A stretch of DNA of 64,000 nucleotides from Hyposmocoma kahamanoa (GCF_003589595.1 NW_020654422.1:5665647-5729646); one strand, 5' to 3'. Shown: positions 1 through 12,091, counted from the stretch's first letter. Translations and numbers: made by a program. The notes: a model not told the origin generated them from the sequence alone.

Positions 1-142
1 ATTCTGTGGCTCAAGCCAACTTTTCAAGGAGACGCGAAAAACAGTTAAAGCTTAATATGATATTAAGCGTTAACTGTTTTTCGCGTTTCCTTACAAAGTA
101 GGCATTTTTAACTTGTACCCCTTTTCACTAGAGCCACAGAAT
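1..142. mobile_element. palindromic MITE-like element
   Basis: The first 12 bases (ATTCTGTGGCTC) are the exact reverse complement of bases 131-142. Inside, roughly 27-50 and 70-92 form a second inverted repeat (AAGGAGACGCGAAAAACAGT against its complement, with a mismatch). The stretch can therefore fold almost end to end. No coding capacity is seen. The left flank is cut by the window edge, so a target-site duplication cannot be tested. Confidence 0.6.
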
Positions 143-227
143 TATGTACTTTAGTATCATTTAAAGTAATATTAAACAAAAAAAAATATCACTTTAAAGT
201 TTTTTAACGCGATGAAAACGTTTCTAG

Positions 228-3200
228 GTCGGGAGTGATATCCGTGCTGTGCTGCACGTCGACACTGGCGGCAGGTGTGAACTTGCCCGCTCAGAGGGTG
301 ATCATTCGTGCACCGCTGGTGGGCCGCGACTTCGTCACGCTGAGCGCGTATCGGCAGATGGTCGGCCGCGCCGGTCGCGCAGGCGTCTGCGACATTGGTG
401 CGCCAGTAACGGTCGTCGTTACGTTTACTTATAACTATCACGATTATCACTACGGTATATCAATTGAAACTACGGAAGAAAAAAACAATGGAAGTGCCTT
501 CATTCAGAGTGCAGGCGCGTGCGCGGCGGCGGGTGCGGGCGCGCTGGTCTTAGCGTCTTCCCTTTCACAGTGCCGAAGCGGGTAGATAAAATAAAATAAA
601 ATATAAATAAATAAAAACCTTTATAATTCCTTAATTACAAAAAGTATATGCTTTAATCAGTAACGATTTACTAGCCGCTTTCTCAGTCTCGTCTCCCTAG
701 TTTTTTTTTCATATTAATACCTTCAAATAGAAAGGTATAATAACAAGTAACAAAATGCAAATATCCCAGTGTACGACGATTTGATTTTAAATTTAAATTC
801 CAATCAATGTGCTGTCATGTAGCGGTTAATAGCTGAATGACGAGAACGAATTCGAGATGTTTACTAAGTTCTCCAAAAAAGAAGCGGCCATATTGCAGCG
901 GTATAAGGTTTGTTTTCGTTTCTTGTAACAAAAGAAAGATTACTTTTAACAGAAAATTGAAATATTAAAATAAAATAATGATATATGATACGAAATATCG
1001 CCGTATATAATCTTACAAGTGCGACTATCATTTTTGCACTCCAAAATAACGAAAGAAGGCATTTTTGCAAGAGTTCGAGGTTTTGCGCGAGATGATTGAC
1101 ACGACCATAACGTACAAAGCGAAAATGGCGGACTGAGTTCAATTTTGCGGAACTCCGTGAACTGTTGGCACACGTGTTACGCAAACTAGGCACTTCTACT
1201 GTATTTATGCTTCTGTGATTAACCATACAGATAATAAACTCAGCAACTTGAAAACTACTTCAATTTACCTTAAAACCATTTACATATACGGGTACAGATT
1301 GAATTGCTTCCGTGGTCGAATGTTTACCACTCTGGTCCCGGGTTCGACTCCTGGCCCGGGCGAAATATTTGTATGGCGTACATCTATTTGTCTCGTAGGT
1401 TTTTGGTAGTATTTTGTGATTGTCTGTATGTGTGTTCATGGCATCCCTCATGCGGGGCTATAAGTGTTTACAGATATTTTGAACGCTGTGTTGGAAATGA
1501 ACCAATTTTATCGGGTTTATTTATATATGTGGGTTTTGGGGTATATATAAGATTATTTGTTTTTTTAAACACCTTGATCACGTGATATAAAGGGCTCGAA
1601 AAGTTGATTTGTTCGAACAACAAATGTACGCGATTAAGATCCGGAAAAATAGTTTCATTTCCAATACGTACGTTTAATTTTGAAACATTTTGTGTTCAGA
1701 AGAATTTTTGTTTTTTTACATACAACTAACACATAGATACAGACTGCCCTCTTCGTCATAACACTTGATATTCGCACCTAAAGTTTTTTTTTGTTTAATA
1801 AATGTCAATCGCGTTCATTTTGCTTAACAATAAAACTTAAAACTAATATAAAAAAACCGCTTAAAACAACTCAATTTCGTTAAAAATGTCTATTATATTA
1901 GTTATGATGCAGCATACATTGTCTATTTTATAAATTTATATACAGTATGCTACGCCATTACAGGCGTAATGAAAAATAAAAATAATACAAATGGCGATAT
2001 CGAAAAAAATCGTAAGGTCCGCTGGTTCGTTCCGTGGCTTATTTGGCATAGCGTCTGCCACGATTTGCTGGAAGACGTTGGTTCAAATCCAGCCGGATCG
2101 AATAATTTTTTTCTAAGTCTTCGATCTCCGTATTAATAATTATATCAAACTAGTGGAGTAATTTCACAAAAAATAATTGAATATCATGGTGGTGAGACTT
2201 AATTACAATATAAGGAAAAAACTATATATGATACAGGCGAGAGCATAATCATAAGCAGCTCGAGTGACTGGCCGCGGCTGTGCTCCGTTCTGGGCGGCGG
2301 ACTGGCCCCCGCTAGGAGCGTCCTGGCACAGCATACATCTCTCAGCGGGCTCTCCCGCTCTACGGCTCTCGACGGACTCGTGTTGAGCGCCATAGCTCTC
2401 AAGATGGCCAATACGAGACCCTTAGTTCGAGAGCTCTTGGAGTGCACTCTCATGGCCACTGTCTGCAGTGACAAGTAACTTTATATTCAATAATTAATAT
2501 ATTCAGGCTGTCAATATTATAAAAATGGAAGTAAATTAATATATTTTTAACATGCTCGGAAATGTTTGCATTACTCTCAAAGAAAGAACTCACAAAGAAC
2601 AACGGCGAAATTATTGTTAAAATAATTCTTAGCGTCTTCCAACATCATAATTATAAGTTTGAATTAAATAAATTCATTAGGTTTTTCAAATTATACTAAA
2701 GGCCAGTGAAAGTCTGGAAATAAAATCATATTTAAATGAAACTCAAATGACCGAATAAGAATAAGACCGCCTAAGCCGACAAAATAAATATGTAATTCCA
2801 TTTCAGTCCGCTGCTCTGAACTTTTAAATATAACAAAGAGCTATTGTAAACAAATCAAAGAAAAACTGTTATACAGCTCGCTAGCATCAGTGTCCGTATT
2901 TGCGAGAATTAAAAAAATATTGCCTGCACTTATTTTGCGTTTAATTACGGTGCACGAATAAACCTGCACCACATACTTTAGAAATAAACGAGTTTAATGA
3001 GAACAATTTTTCGGCCGGGCGTCGAACAGTCAACAACTACCGAGGATGTCTTGTTGAGAGGTGAATCACGTATCGTGTATATTTTTGGTGATATTGTTTG
3101 TGACTGTAGTTGTTATGATTATTATATAATATGTTGTTATATAAAATAAATACTTATGTTATTTATTTTATTAATTTTAAGCGGAGGGAGGGTGGGAAAA

Positions 3201-6200
3201 TTAACTACATGGACAAAAAATAGTCAACACAAGCGCAGCTATACTGCACGATTTAACCTTAACTGGGTTCACGGAGTAGAAAATTAATTACTTTCATTTT
3301 TATCGACTTTATTTCAAATGAATATTTCGTCCAAATTTCTCCTCCTTTAACATCAAGGAAAACATTGGATTTTGCCAAGATCTTAAACGTTGGTTGTTTA
3401 AAAAATATATGCACTTTTTTGTACAAGCTTCTCAAAGCTTCAGAATCCCAATTTAGCCAGATGACCGTGTAAGTTTGTCACCATTTGGACACTTACAGTA
3501 TTTATGTATATTTGTTATTAAAGATTGACAAATTGATTTCAACCCTGAATGGTGACGCTTTTATAGTGTTATAATAGTGTTTCTCACCACCTCTATCGTG
3601 TTTCAGCTCCCCAATCGACGTGAAGCAACTCTGCGATGAGTCCATCAGTTCGCTAATCAAAGGCGGCGCGGTGGAAGTTATCAACAGAGATTCTCACAAA
3701 CCTGTTGTTTCTAATAGAGATTACGTCGTATATAATACTAGCGAACTCGCTGTTAGTACATTGGGAAAAGCTGCTATCAAAGGTATTTCATAAAACAAAT
3801 ATTTTGCGTTATATCAATATTCATCATAAACTTGTCAAGCAAATTCTAAAAGTATAAAGAAAGTATGCACACACAAGATGCCGAAAATACAGGTACTCAG
3901 TTACTCAGTTTAAGCATCGGAATTAAAAAGATTAGTTGCATAACTTTATAATGATTGCATAATAATTAAGTTTTCTTTTGTTTCTTGAAACAGGTTAATC
4001 GTTAATAATGTCTATCTTTTTTACCGTTAAGTTGTAATGGTTCATCACGTGATTATGATAGGAGACAAATGGTTGTTATTATTCCTTTCAGGCTGTATGG
4101 AGTTGTCAATCGCGAAGCAACTGCTCAAAGACCTGGAAGTGGCGTCTCAGTCGCTCGTACTTATGGGCAGCCTTCATTTGCTGTATTTGGTCACTCCACA
4201 TGACTATGCTGGGATCCGACCGGATTATAGACATTATTACTCGTTGGTATGTAATAAGTTTCATTTTTAAAATATACGTTTTATTTTAACCGATGTTAAA
4301 AAAGTAGATATTTACTTGACTGCACTAAATATATTCGATCAACAGGGTTCTTTCTAAAATAATAACAATCTCGCAAGACTGTATTACTAGCATCGTAAAT
4401 AATAACTTTTGTTCCATTATTTTTTACAAAACATTAATTTTATAATAACATACAACAAACAATTTTACCAAAAACAAACTTTAAAGTTTTTTTTGTACTA
4501 TCTAACACTTTTTGCTTGGCTGAGTGAAGAAAAACTTTCATAGATATCTCTACTCGGTCGGCTGGTTTATGTCGTTGTTCAGTTGGGAGAAAGTGCTGGT
4601 TCGAATCTAGCCGGATTGAAGGATTTTCTCTTAGTGTTCGATTATTGTGTTAATAATTATGTTTAAATTTTCCAGTACTGCAATCTGGACGAAGAAGAAG
4701 TACAAACAGCCAAAATTCTGGGCATAACTGAAATGAACGCCATTCGCATGATGACTGGAAAGCCTATCACGGTAATTAAATTTAGTCTACAACCTGTGAA
4801 AGATTTGGCTCTAAGTACCCAATAAGTGACAGTGAAATTCTGGATTGATTACATAATATAAACTTTACCCTGTTGGCATATCGTTGAAAGTTCAATACCA
4901 TACCTATTATAGCAAGTTACGACGTTTTGATATTATATTGAAATTTCAATCAATGTGCTGCCATCTAGCGGGTAATTGCTGAACGCCGACGAATTGGAGT
5001 TACTAATTTAGTTCTCCAAAAAAGAAGCGACCATATTGTAGGGGTATAAGATTTACTCTGGTTTCTTGTATCAAAAAAAATCGATAAACAGAAAATTGAA
5101 AATTGATTAAAATACGACTTACCGATGCTATGCAATACCACCTCGGGTTATATTTTTGGTGTGGCTATCATTTTTGCAATCCAAAACAGCACAATAAGGC
5201 ACTTTTCTTGGATTTTAGACAATTTGCACGAAAGAATTACACGACTATACCGTACAAAGCGAAAATGGCGGACTGAGCTTAAGTACGGACTATTGTGCAT
5301 GTAGCGGTCATGCGTGTGATGCGAACTAACTATTTCTACTATAGTGCGCGCGGAACTAGCTGGCCGCGCCTTAGGTAGGGACAGGGGTGAGGGGGCGGGT
5401 TGCTTGCTGCTCGCAACGCACATGAGATTAGACAGTGACGACCAATCTCGAGATATCGTGAACAATAATTGTTCAGTTATTGAAAAGAAAAAATTAAAGC
5501 CAATTGAACTTTTACAAGTTTATATTATACCTATCTAATTAATTGCAATGTACAGTCGGCAGCACATCAGGCCGCCACAAACTGTCAGATTTCCTCAATT
5601 GATTTTCAACTTAAAGTCCAGGGAATAGAGTATAAAATTGATTGGATAAATTTGACATTTATGTATTGATGGACTTGCTGTTGTCCGTACATTGCAATTA
5701 AAAGTAAAATAAACCAAAAACAAATTAAATGAAATTCTTCCGACATATTTGAATCATTTATGAAATTATTATTAATTAATTAGTGTAACTAACACGACTT
5801 TGTATTTATAGATATGAAATTACTCTGACATATTATCCTCTGAATCACTTGATTCTGAATTGTCTGAACTTGAGTCAGAATCATCTTGTAAGTTTATAAT
5901 GAATTCGTCCATCACAGTATCATATCTCATATCATGATTCCAGTATTCTTGTTCGTTTTTTTGTACGTGGTCGTCGCATTTTTGCCATTGTTCGGCAGAA
6001 AATTCAGAAAATAGTCTTGTTAGTATTGTAATTTTCTCGTCCAATGTAGCATTAATGTGATCTCTGGCCAGGCAATTTTTTATATTTGCCCACACAAGCT
6101 CGATTGGGTTGAGATCTGGATGATATGGAGGTAGTCTTAGAACAGTATGACCTGCACCTTTCAGAAGTTCATCAATCGTGTATATTTTTTCTGATTGGGT

Positions 6201-9200
6201 CGTATTAATCAAGCCCAAGAGTTCAGCTTTGACCATCGTGGGAGAAAAGGGCACGTTATGATTTTGCAACCAATTCTGCATATTAATTTTCATACAGGAC
6301 ATAGTCGGTTTCTTCTCAACTTGCACACAGTAGCTGCATTGTCCATAACTATGACTGAGTTAGGTGGAAGTTTAGGTATTAACTTTCGATCAACCCAGTT
6401 GTAAAAATTTGTAGAGTTCATGTCTCCATGATAGTCTCCTGTTTTTGAATCTGATTTAAAAATTAGCAGAGCATCGTCAACTAACCCGTTCCGACTACCA
6501 GCGTGAACTATTATTAAACGCCTATATCTTTTATATATATTTGCCTATATCTGCATAAACACCAGGCTCCGACGAAGATTGCCAACATTTTTGGACATTA
6601 TGACTTTGGTTAACGTAAGTTTCGTCCAAAAAGAATATATTTCGTTTGTCTTCTCTGAATTTTCTTATGGCCCTCAAATATTTCACTCGCCATTCAACAA
6701 TGTTTGGTCTCTCTAATAAAAGGGATCTCTTCGATTTACATTTTTTAAATGAATATCCCAGTTTGTGCAAAAGTTCTCTTAAATAAGTTAATCCGCAATC
6801 TAAAATATTATCCTCTTTTAACACAGCATTTAGTTTTCGTAGACTTGGATTTGTTTTCTGTACCGTATAAAACTGATTTATTTTTCTTCTTATCACTCCT
6901 AAATCAAAATCATCAACTTGTATTTTCTTTTTTATCTCTTTTGGCCTTCGTGGAGAACTAAATTTTGCTTCCCCTGTATTTTGCAAGGATGTTTTACTTT
7001 GAGCAATCACTCTCCTTACACTTCGTTCTGATATCCCGGTTGCTTCTGCCACTAATTTATGAATATTCGCATCAGTTTTATATTCTAAACTATTGACATC
7101 GGCTTTCCGTTTTTTAAAAAACGTATGCACTTTAAATATTATTTCCTTAGATTGTCTTTTTATCGGCGGACTCATCTTGACATTGCAATCTCTTGTGCGT
7201 TTTGTCTAAACTAGCCAGAACTGTCAACATGTGTTGCCGCCGCGAAGTCCGGCGCCGAACTGAGTATTCTGAGTAATGACATCAAGTGCCCCCGCCTCCC
7301 CGTCCCACCGCTCACATACCTAAGGCGCGGCCAGCTAGTTCCGCGCGCACTATAGTACTTACTGTTCTGTATGACAGGTAGATACACAAGGCTTTACGTA
7401 ATTGAGGCTGTTAGCGTAAAAGTGGTGTAACTCAGATTTTTTTTCTACAATATTACTTTGTTCTGTGCTGTAATCCTACCACTTCATTGCTCACATTTGC
7501 GCGTGTATAGACAGCGTCTTGCTGTACGTAATTATAGTAACGTACGTAAATAAGTTTGTAAGTAAGTTTTTACCCTTAAGTGTCCAAGGGGTGGAAAAAA
7601 AATTGTACATTAAAACACATTCAAATATTTAATAATTAAGTATCATTTAAAGTAATATTGTAATAAATAATGTGGGTTACACTGCTATTGCGCTGATAGC
7701 CTCAATTAGTGTACGCTTCCAGCGTTCATGACAACTCACTATAGCCATTACTGCAGTTATGTTATAAGCATTTCAATCTATTTATAAAAGCCGTTTTTCT
7801 TTTAACGCATTTACTAAGTACTCGCGAGATCAGCAATTACTAACTGCAACGCCTTTGGTATAATAAAGTCACATGTGATCTGTGACCCGTATTTGTTTCT
7901 ATCATTGGGAGACTAGACGTAGGTTACACCCCTATTTTTTGGTATTTATTTTATTTTATTTATGAAGTTCAGGCCACATGACACATATAATATTTACCTT
8001 AAAGTTAAGATTTTTATATGGCGTACGGCATCGAAGTGGAATTCTGTGCCTGCAGATTTATTCCCTGAATGCTATAACTATAGTCTTCTCGAGGCGAAAG
8101 TGAATAGGCCTTTTGTAGGTGTGTATTCTCCATCGTCGACCTTATCGTCACTCTCTCTCAAGTGAGATGGAGGTGAAATGCGCACTACAAAACCATAGAA
8201 GTCTAAAGCGCTTTTATCACATAAAAGTCATAAAAATATACGAACTAAAGAAAACAATCAACAAATTTAGTTCATAGAATCTGAAAACCTCTGTCCTAAT
8301 AAGTTGTAATTTTGTAAATGTTGTCTTACACCAAGGGTGCGAATTATTCATACTATGTAAATAGTGCTGGGTAAAAAAATAAAATAAAAAAGGTGGAAAA
8401 AATTCTATTATATTTATCTAGGATATTTTTCCAATATTTTTTCTTTAATTTTCCACATATGACGTTGACACAAGTTGAAGTTACTGAACGAATACGATGG
8501 AGCCATTCTATTGGTATTTTTTCGCTGTTGTGAAATAATTTTAAATCTTGTGTTTCTATAAGTGGCTTCTATCTATACAAGTTTATTTTATAATTCACGC
8601 AAAGAAAAACTTCAAAAGATATTTCTAAACGTAGAACATATAGTATGAGCCCTCGAAATTATATTTTTAAAATTTTTCCAATTTTCCGGGAATATTTTCT
8701 TTTAATATTTTGTTTCCAGAATGTTCCCGAAAAAGTACTTTGTCGTTTCTACTTGGCTTTAATGCTGCATGACCTGTGGAAGCAAGTTCCTTTCCCGGCT
8801 GTGGCAGACAAGTAAGTAGACAGATGGATACCATTTTGAACCTAACTTAAATTTCAGCTTCTCATTTGTTCTAATGAATAAAATAAAGTTTGTGGACTGA
8901 GGAATTAATATCGTTTACTCGAGTGTACAATTCGCTAAATGTTTAACAAATGCGGTACGTTATTTTTCGGGTGTACTATACTTGTCTTGCAGGTACTGTA
9001 TACCCCGCGGTACCGTGCAATCAGTGATGTCGTCATCGGCATCGTTCGCGTCGTGCGCGCACAGAATGTGTGAAGAGCTGGAACAGCTGTGGAGCTTCAA
9101 AGCGCTCTTCGCGGAGTTGGCCCCGCGACTGCAGCACTGTGCTGCGCCCGAGTTGAGCCAGCTCATGGAGCTGCCCGCTGTTAAAAAGGTAGGCAACGCT

Positions 9201-11717
9201 CTTTCCTAACTTGTTGGTAAATTTTTTATTCAATATCGATTTTAAATTTGAATTTTTTGATTTTTTTTATAATATCATGTGACGGGACAAACAAGTCATC
9301 GTCTGATAGTAAGCTACAATTGCAGTGTCATTCAGAGCTTTAAATTGCAAAGATATGAGGAGCACTGCCACTGCGCCTGTCACCAAGAGACATAAGTTGA
9401 GAAGTCCCATGTGCCTGTAATTTCACCAAAATTGTTGCTCAAGATTATGATCGATACTGCCGTAAAAAAAACTATTTCAACTCTATGGTAGCTCAATACT
9501 GTCAACGGCTGTTCGGGTCAAAAGTATAAAAAAAACTATCATTTAACTCGACTAACACATATGAGAACTATGTTATCTACCTACATTTTTCACTTTTTCA
9601 CACACCTACTACATTTTTCATATAAAAGTGAAGTAAATATAGCGGTCACTAGCGATCACAATCTCGTGTTAGAGGCACCTGTTTTCAAAATTAGTTCTCA
9701 TAATAACGTACGTAACATGAATTTTAATTCAATTTTGGCGAGAGTACCGGCTGAACATTTGTCGACCTTAATGAAGGAGGAGTTTTGGCCGAAGGGTGTC
9801 GTATATCGGCTATTCCGCGTCCGGTTATCTGACACCAGATTGCGCCATACGTCGCCGACAAGTCCAATTTGTTATAATATACTATATGTTACATTGTATA
9901 CATATAGTATATATGAAGACTAAGTTGGTCATAGTTGCCTGATGGAAACGAATATATAAAAAAATCATACAAACAGGACTACCTGACAGCGAATGTTGAT
10001 TGTTCCTTGAACGTTATAACTTGGGCCTTTTCAAAGCAAGAGTGAATAGGCATTATTTAGGTATGCATGCTCCATCGTCGACTTCGTCGTTACTTTCCAT
10101 CAGGTGAGATGGAGGTCAAATTCGCACTTATATTTTATATAAAAAAAATCGAACACTTGCTTTTATTGCTTTAACGCTTTTTCTTTAATACTTTTAAGGC
10201 GCGCGCATTGCAACTCTTGCGAGCGGGATACAAGAGGATAGAAGACCTGGCGAAAGCAAATGTTGAAGATCTTACGTCTGCCATAATGCACTTGTCCAGG
10301 ACAGCCGCCAATCACCTCATCAGTGCAGCTAGAGTAAGTGAACGTTACCTACCAAAGTAGAGCGCAGAATAGCGTTGTTTAAGCAATCTACGGTAGAACG
10401 TTATTTTGAATAAGCGTCGGGGTAATATCGAGTTCTTAGGTTTTCGCGATTGTTACACATGGGGGAATGAAACAACTTATTCATATCTAAATATATATAG
10501 TATATGTATATTTGTTAAACAAATATGTATACACGTCAGCCGTGACCATGGTACGAAACATTGGCTTGGTCGAAAAACTAATACACACGATTTAGAGCGG
10601 TTATACACGGCGATTTTTACACGGCGTTCAAATTAGCCGCTATTAGAAGCACTGTAGCCGCGCGGCGGCCGCGGAACCGTAGCCCTGCTGAAGTGCGACC
10701 AAATTTTTAGTGATATTTTATCATTCGACTCAGTTACGCGATGGATTCTGACGAAGAAACATTACTTTTACCTTGTTATTGTATGTAAAATTAGTTGGGA
10801 CACACATTTCACATATAGGTATTAAAAATGACTCACCTGCTATGTTTTTTCAGTTTCCCATTCCTTTTTTGTCCAGTCGATTGAAATAACTGGCGGAACT
10901 GCTATCCCATATTGTAGGGTGTTGTTGTACATTATCTATTTTCATCCATCGTGATTAATTTGAAAATTTAACATGTGCACCTCACTTACCGTGAGTGCAA
11001 CCGACCGTTACTGCAGCGCGACCGTCGCGCGGTTGCAGCGCTTGTAGAAATTGTATGAAATGTGACCGCCGCGCAACACAGTGTAACAGCGGCTTATTTG
11101 AACGCGCCCTTACATCCGAAAAAAAAGGTTCATTTCTAGTGGGATAATATAAAATACATATTTGATATTGTGCACTACTTGATATTGAATTTAAAATGAA
11201 ACAGATAAAACTGTTTTTTTTTTGTGTCTGGCGGCGAGTCATTTTTGAGGACGAGTACTGTTTTTTTCACATTTTTTTCTGTTCGGGACGCATCGTGAAT
11301 ATTTTTTGTGTATACTAGGATATCGAGTATTTAACAGTGAAATACTAGTAAAAATTTGGTGTTAATATGTGTGGTAACACCAAAGTTATAAAACTGTTCA
11401 CCAATCGGTACTGTAATGTACTGGTAACCATAGCTACCAGTGACGTTCGACCGAAAATGAAGTATTTGACGGTACCAATAACTGTTCAGTGGAATGGGTT
11501 GGTAGATTTTATGCCACTCAAAGTGTTAAATAAATTTAAAAAGTCACAGACTATTCTGAATAAAATTAATAAAATGTCAACAAAAATTGTAAGTCCATAC
11601 ATTATGTGAGCACTTGTTTACAAATAAAATATTTACTAATTTTAGATGATGCTGATAGAAAAAGTGGAAAATTTACGAGCCGAAGCAGAGGATGTCATGG
11701 AAGAACTAAACGCATAA
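228..11717 (+). CDS. HELQ: HELQ (POLQ-like DNA helicase), C-terminal 442 residues, nine exons
   Basis: HELQ is a superfamily 2 3'-5' DNA helicase acting in the nucleus on stalled or damaged replication forks. Exons read here: 228-397, 2237-2474, 3607-3782, 4092-4246, 4676-4771, 8720-8811, 8993-9188, 10199-10333 and 11646-11717 (TAA). All junctions are GT/AG and the phases join into one frame of 443 codons including the stop. The first exon carries helicase motif V (TSTLAAGVNLPA) and motif VI (QMVGRAGRAG). Later exons match the winged-helix, ratchet and helix-hairpin-helix parts of HELQ, for example SLHLLYLVTPHDY, FASCAHRMCEELEQLW and LLRAGYKRIEDLAKANVEDL. The ATPase core and the start lie upstream of the window. 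A transposon of about 2 kb and other repeats fill the 3.9-kb intron 4772-8719. RRP8 ends tail to tail about 1.1 kb downstream. An AATAAA at 12052 could serve the 3' end. POLQ is less likely because no polymerase domain follows. Confidence 0.92.
1301..1465 (+). repeat. tRNA-derived SINE, family 1
   Basis: The head reads like a tRNA gene: GTGGTCGAATGTTTACCA resembles an A box and GGGTTCGACTCC is a good B box. The body (ATTTGTCTCGTAGGTTTT, GTGTGTTCATGGCATCCC, GCGGGGCTATAAG) is shared with copies at 12092-12303 and 24282-24515, and with a reversed copy at 45222-45402. It lies in a HELQ intron. Confidence 0.75.
2013..2175 (+). repeat. tRNA-derived SINE, family 4
   Basis: The copy begins GGTCCGCTGGTTCGTTCCGT, has an A-box-like TGGCTTATTTGGCATAGC and a B box GGTTCAAATCC, and ends with the family tail TCGATCTCCGTATTAATAAT followed by ACTAGTGGAGTAATTTCAC. 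Related copies lie at 4555, 32020, 50935, 53344 and 55625. It is intronic in HELQ. Confidence 0.7.
4555..4668 (+). repeat. tRNA-derived SINE, family 4, diverged copy
   Basis: It shares GGTCGGCTGGTTTATGTCG, GGTTCGAATCTAGCCGGATT and the TTCGATTATTGTGTTAATAA tail with the copy at 2013. It ends about 8 bases before the splice acceptor of the HELQ exon at 4676, so its tail forms part of the intron end. Confidence 0.65.
5342..7352 (-). mobile_element. Tc1/mariner-superfamily DNA transposon, complete ends, inactive
   Basis: Terminal inverted repeats of about 37 bp begin TAGTGCGCGCGGAACTAGCT at 5342 and appear reversed ending at 7352. A TA dinucleotide sits outside each end (5340-5341 and 7353-7354), the duplication expected for Tc1/mariner elements. 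Because the ends are TATA, the boundary could shift by two bases. The inside holds one transposase reading frame on the minus strand, broken by two frameshifts. The element lies in the HELQ intron 4772-8719, transcribed against the host gene. Confidence 0.88.
5820..7175 (-). pseudogene. DDE transposase of the Tc1/mariner (IS630-like) superfamily, frameshifted
   Basis: The minus-strand frame starts at ATG 7175 with a helix-turn-helix-like region (ATGISERSVRRVIAQ). It continues to the first catalytic Asp in FFLDETYV, then breaks at about 6530-6545 where extra TATA-type bases cause a stop. It resumes as RRLIIVHAGSRNG and reaches the second Asp in VIVMDNA. It breaks again near 6325-6335 at a doubled TG, and ends with PPYHPDLNPIE, whose Glu is the third catalytic residue. 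Allowing for the TG insertion, the second Asp and the Glu are about 79 residues apart, against 34-41 in the common Tc1/mariner groups. The last 22 or so residues (stop at 5820) are almost all Asp, Glu and Ser. The gene cannot make an active protein as written. Confidence 0.85.
7404..7703. mobile_element. MITE with AGGCTGT...AGCCTC ends, family G
   Basis: The left end GAGGCTGTTAGCGTAAAAGT and the right end, which reads reversed as GAGGCTATCAGCGCAATAGC, form terminal inverted repeats followed by a shared GTGTAAC. The flanks carry AATT on both sides (before 7404 and after 7703), a likely target duplication. The internal stretch TAGTATCATTTAAAGTAATA recurs at about 148-170 and 50810-50830. A larger relative occupies 49693-50873. 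Confidence 0.7.
7995..8190 (+). repeat. 3' end of a LINE ORF2 (dead fragment), family E
   Basis: The frame reads RTASKWNSVPADLFPE followed by a variant of the motif FKARVNR, the usual end of an ORF2 protein in Jockey/CR1-type LINEs. It is followed by the family tail AAGTGAGATGGAGGTGAAAT. Sister copies lie at 9985, 34305 and 58955, all in the same orientation and all 5' truncated. Confidence 0.65.
9270..9431 (-). repeat. unclassified dispersed repeat, family A (partial)
   Basis: Compared with the longer copy at 49265-49551 it shares GTGACGGGACAA, GTAAGC, GCAGTGTCATTCAGAGCTTT, AGTCCCATGTGCCTGTAATT and TCACCA. It is the right half of family A in reverse orientation and lies in the HELQ intron after the exon ending at 9188. 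Confidence 0.7.
9561..9923 (+). other. open frame in a HELQ intron, possible transposon remnant
   Basis: A 120-codon frame lies between two HELQ exons. Its middle part (HLSTLMKEEFWPKGVVYRLF) looks like a fragment of a retroelement-encoded protein, but I cannot name the family. No splice sites tie it to HELQ, and the frame ends in AT-rich sequence. It is treated as a probable repeat fragment rather than a gene. Confidence 0.25.
9985..10128 (+). repeat. 3' end of a LINE ORF2, family E
   Basis: The remnant reads as ERYNLGLFKARVNRHYLG-like codons with a frameshift near its start, then CATCAGGTGAGATGGAGGTC. It matches the copies at 34305-34495 and 58955-59110. It ends about 70 bases before the HELQ exon at 10199. 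Confidence 0.65.
10425..10600. repeat. dispersed repeat, family H
   Basis: Shared pieces include TTCTTAGGTTTTCGCGATTG, CGTGACCATGGTACGAAACATT and TTAAACAAATATGTATACAC. They recur, partly inverted, at 44600-44960 and 62410-62590, and a short related piece lies near 1620-1680. The element type is not recognised; it may be a non-coding 3' part of a retroelement. Confidence 0.5.
10620..11109 (+). mobile_element. non-autonomous PIF/Harbinger-like element
   Basis: The element is bounded by TTA on both sides (10617-10619 and 11110-11112), the 3-bp duplication typical of PIF/Harbinger. The ends are inverted and imperfect: CGTTCAAATTAGCCGCT on the left pairs with AGCGGCTTATTTGAACG on the right, followed by GC-rich matches. 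An ATG at 10741 starts MDSDEETLLLPCYCM and then stops, resembling the acidic start of Harbinger transposases. It lies in the last HELQ intron. Confidence 0.65.
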
Positions 11718-12091
11718 AATTGAGACTGACGTGATACAAGTTGTCATACTTTTGCAATCCTTATTATGGCCTCTTAAAGCACATAATTTGTAAAAAAAAG
11801 TTACGTCTGTACTGTGATAGACATCGAGTATATATACCGTGGTGATAGATTACAAGTAGATAAATTTAAAAATAATTGGCTATGAAGTAGAGTTATATTA
11901 TATGTTATCAAATATCTATACGTCGGAAAATAACCGATTATATGATTATGATGATGAAATTGCTGGAAGCTACTAGATGGAACATGCCCAAACCCGCAAA
12001 GAAAGGCCTCTGTTTGTTTATAATTGGAAAAGAAAGTGAATCAAAATATGAAATAAATATATTTTTAAATGGGACTTGCATTTTTATTTAA

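Larger units (their letters stand above)
398..2236. other. HELQ intron, no gene seen
   Basis: This is the first HELQ intron visible in the window. It holds a GC-rich stretch near 500-585 with an open frame rich in Ala and Gly but no recognisable product, plus two tRNA-derived SINE copies listed separately. The rest is AT-rich with nothing I recognise. Confidence 0.6.

Noticed and set aside
235..585. 116-codon open frame continuing from HELQ motif VI through a GC-rich stretch
   Set aside because: The helicase similarity stops at a good donor (G|GTGCGC at 398), and the next exon at 2237 restores the family sequence (GESIII). The remainder is read-through into the intron.
11367..11609. 80-codon frame between the last two HELQ exons
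   Set aside because: No splice signals in phase with HELQ and no known domain; AT-rich chance frame.
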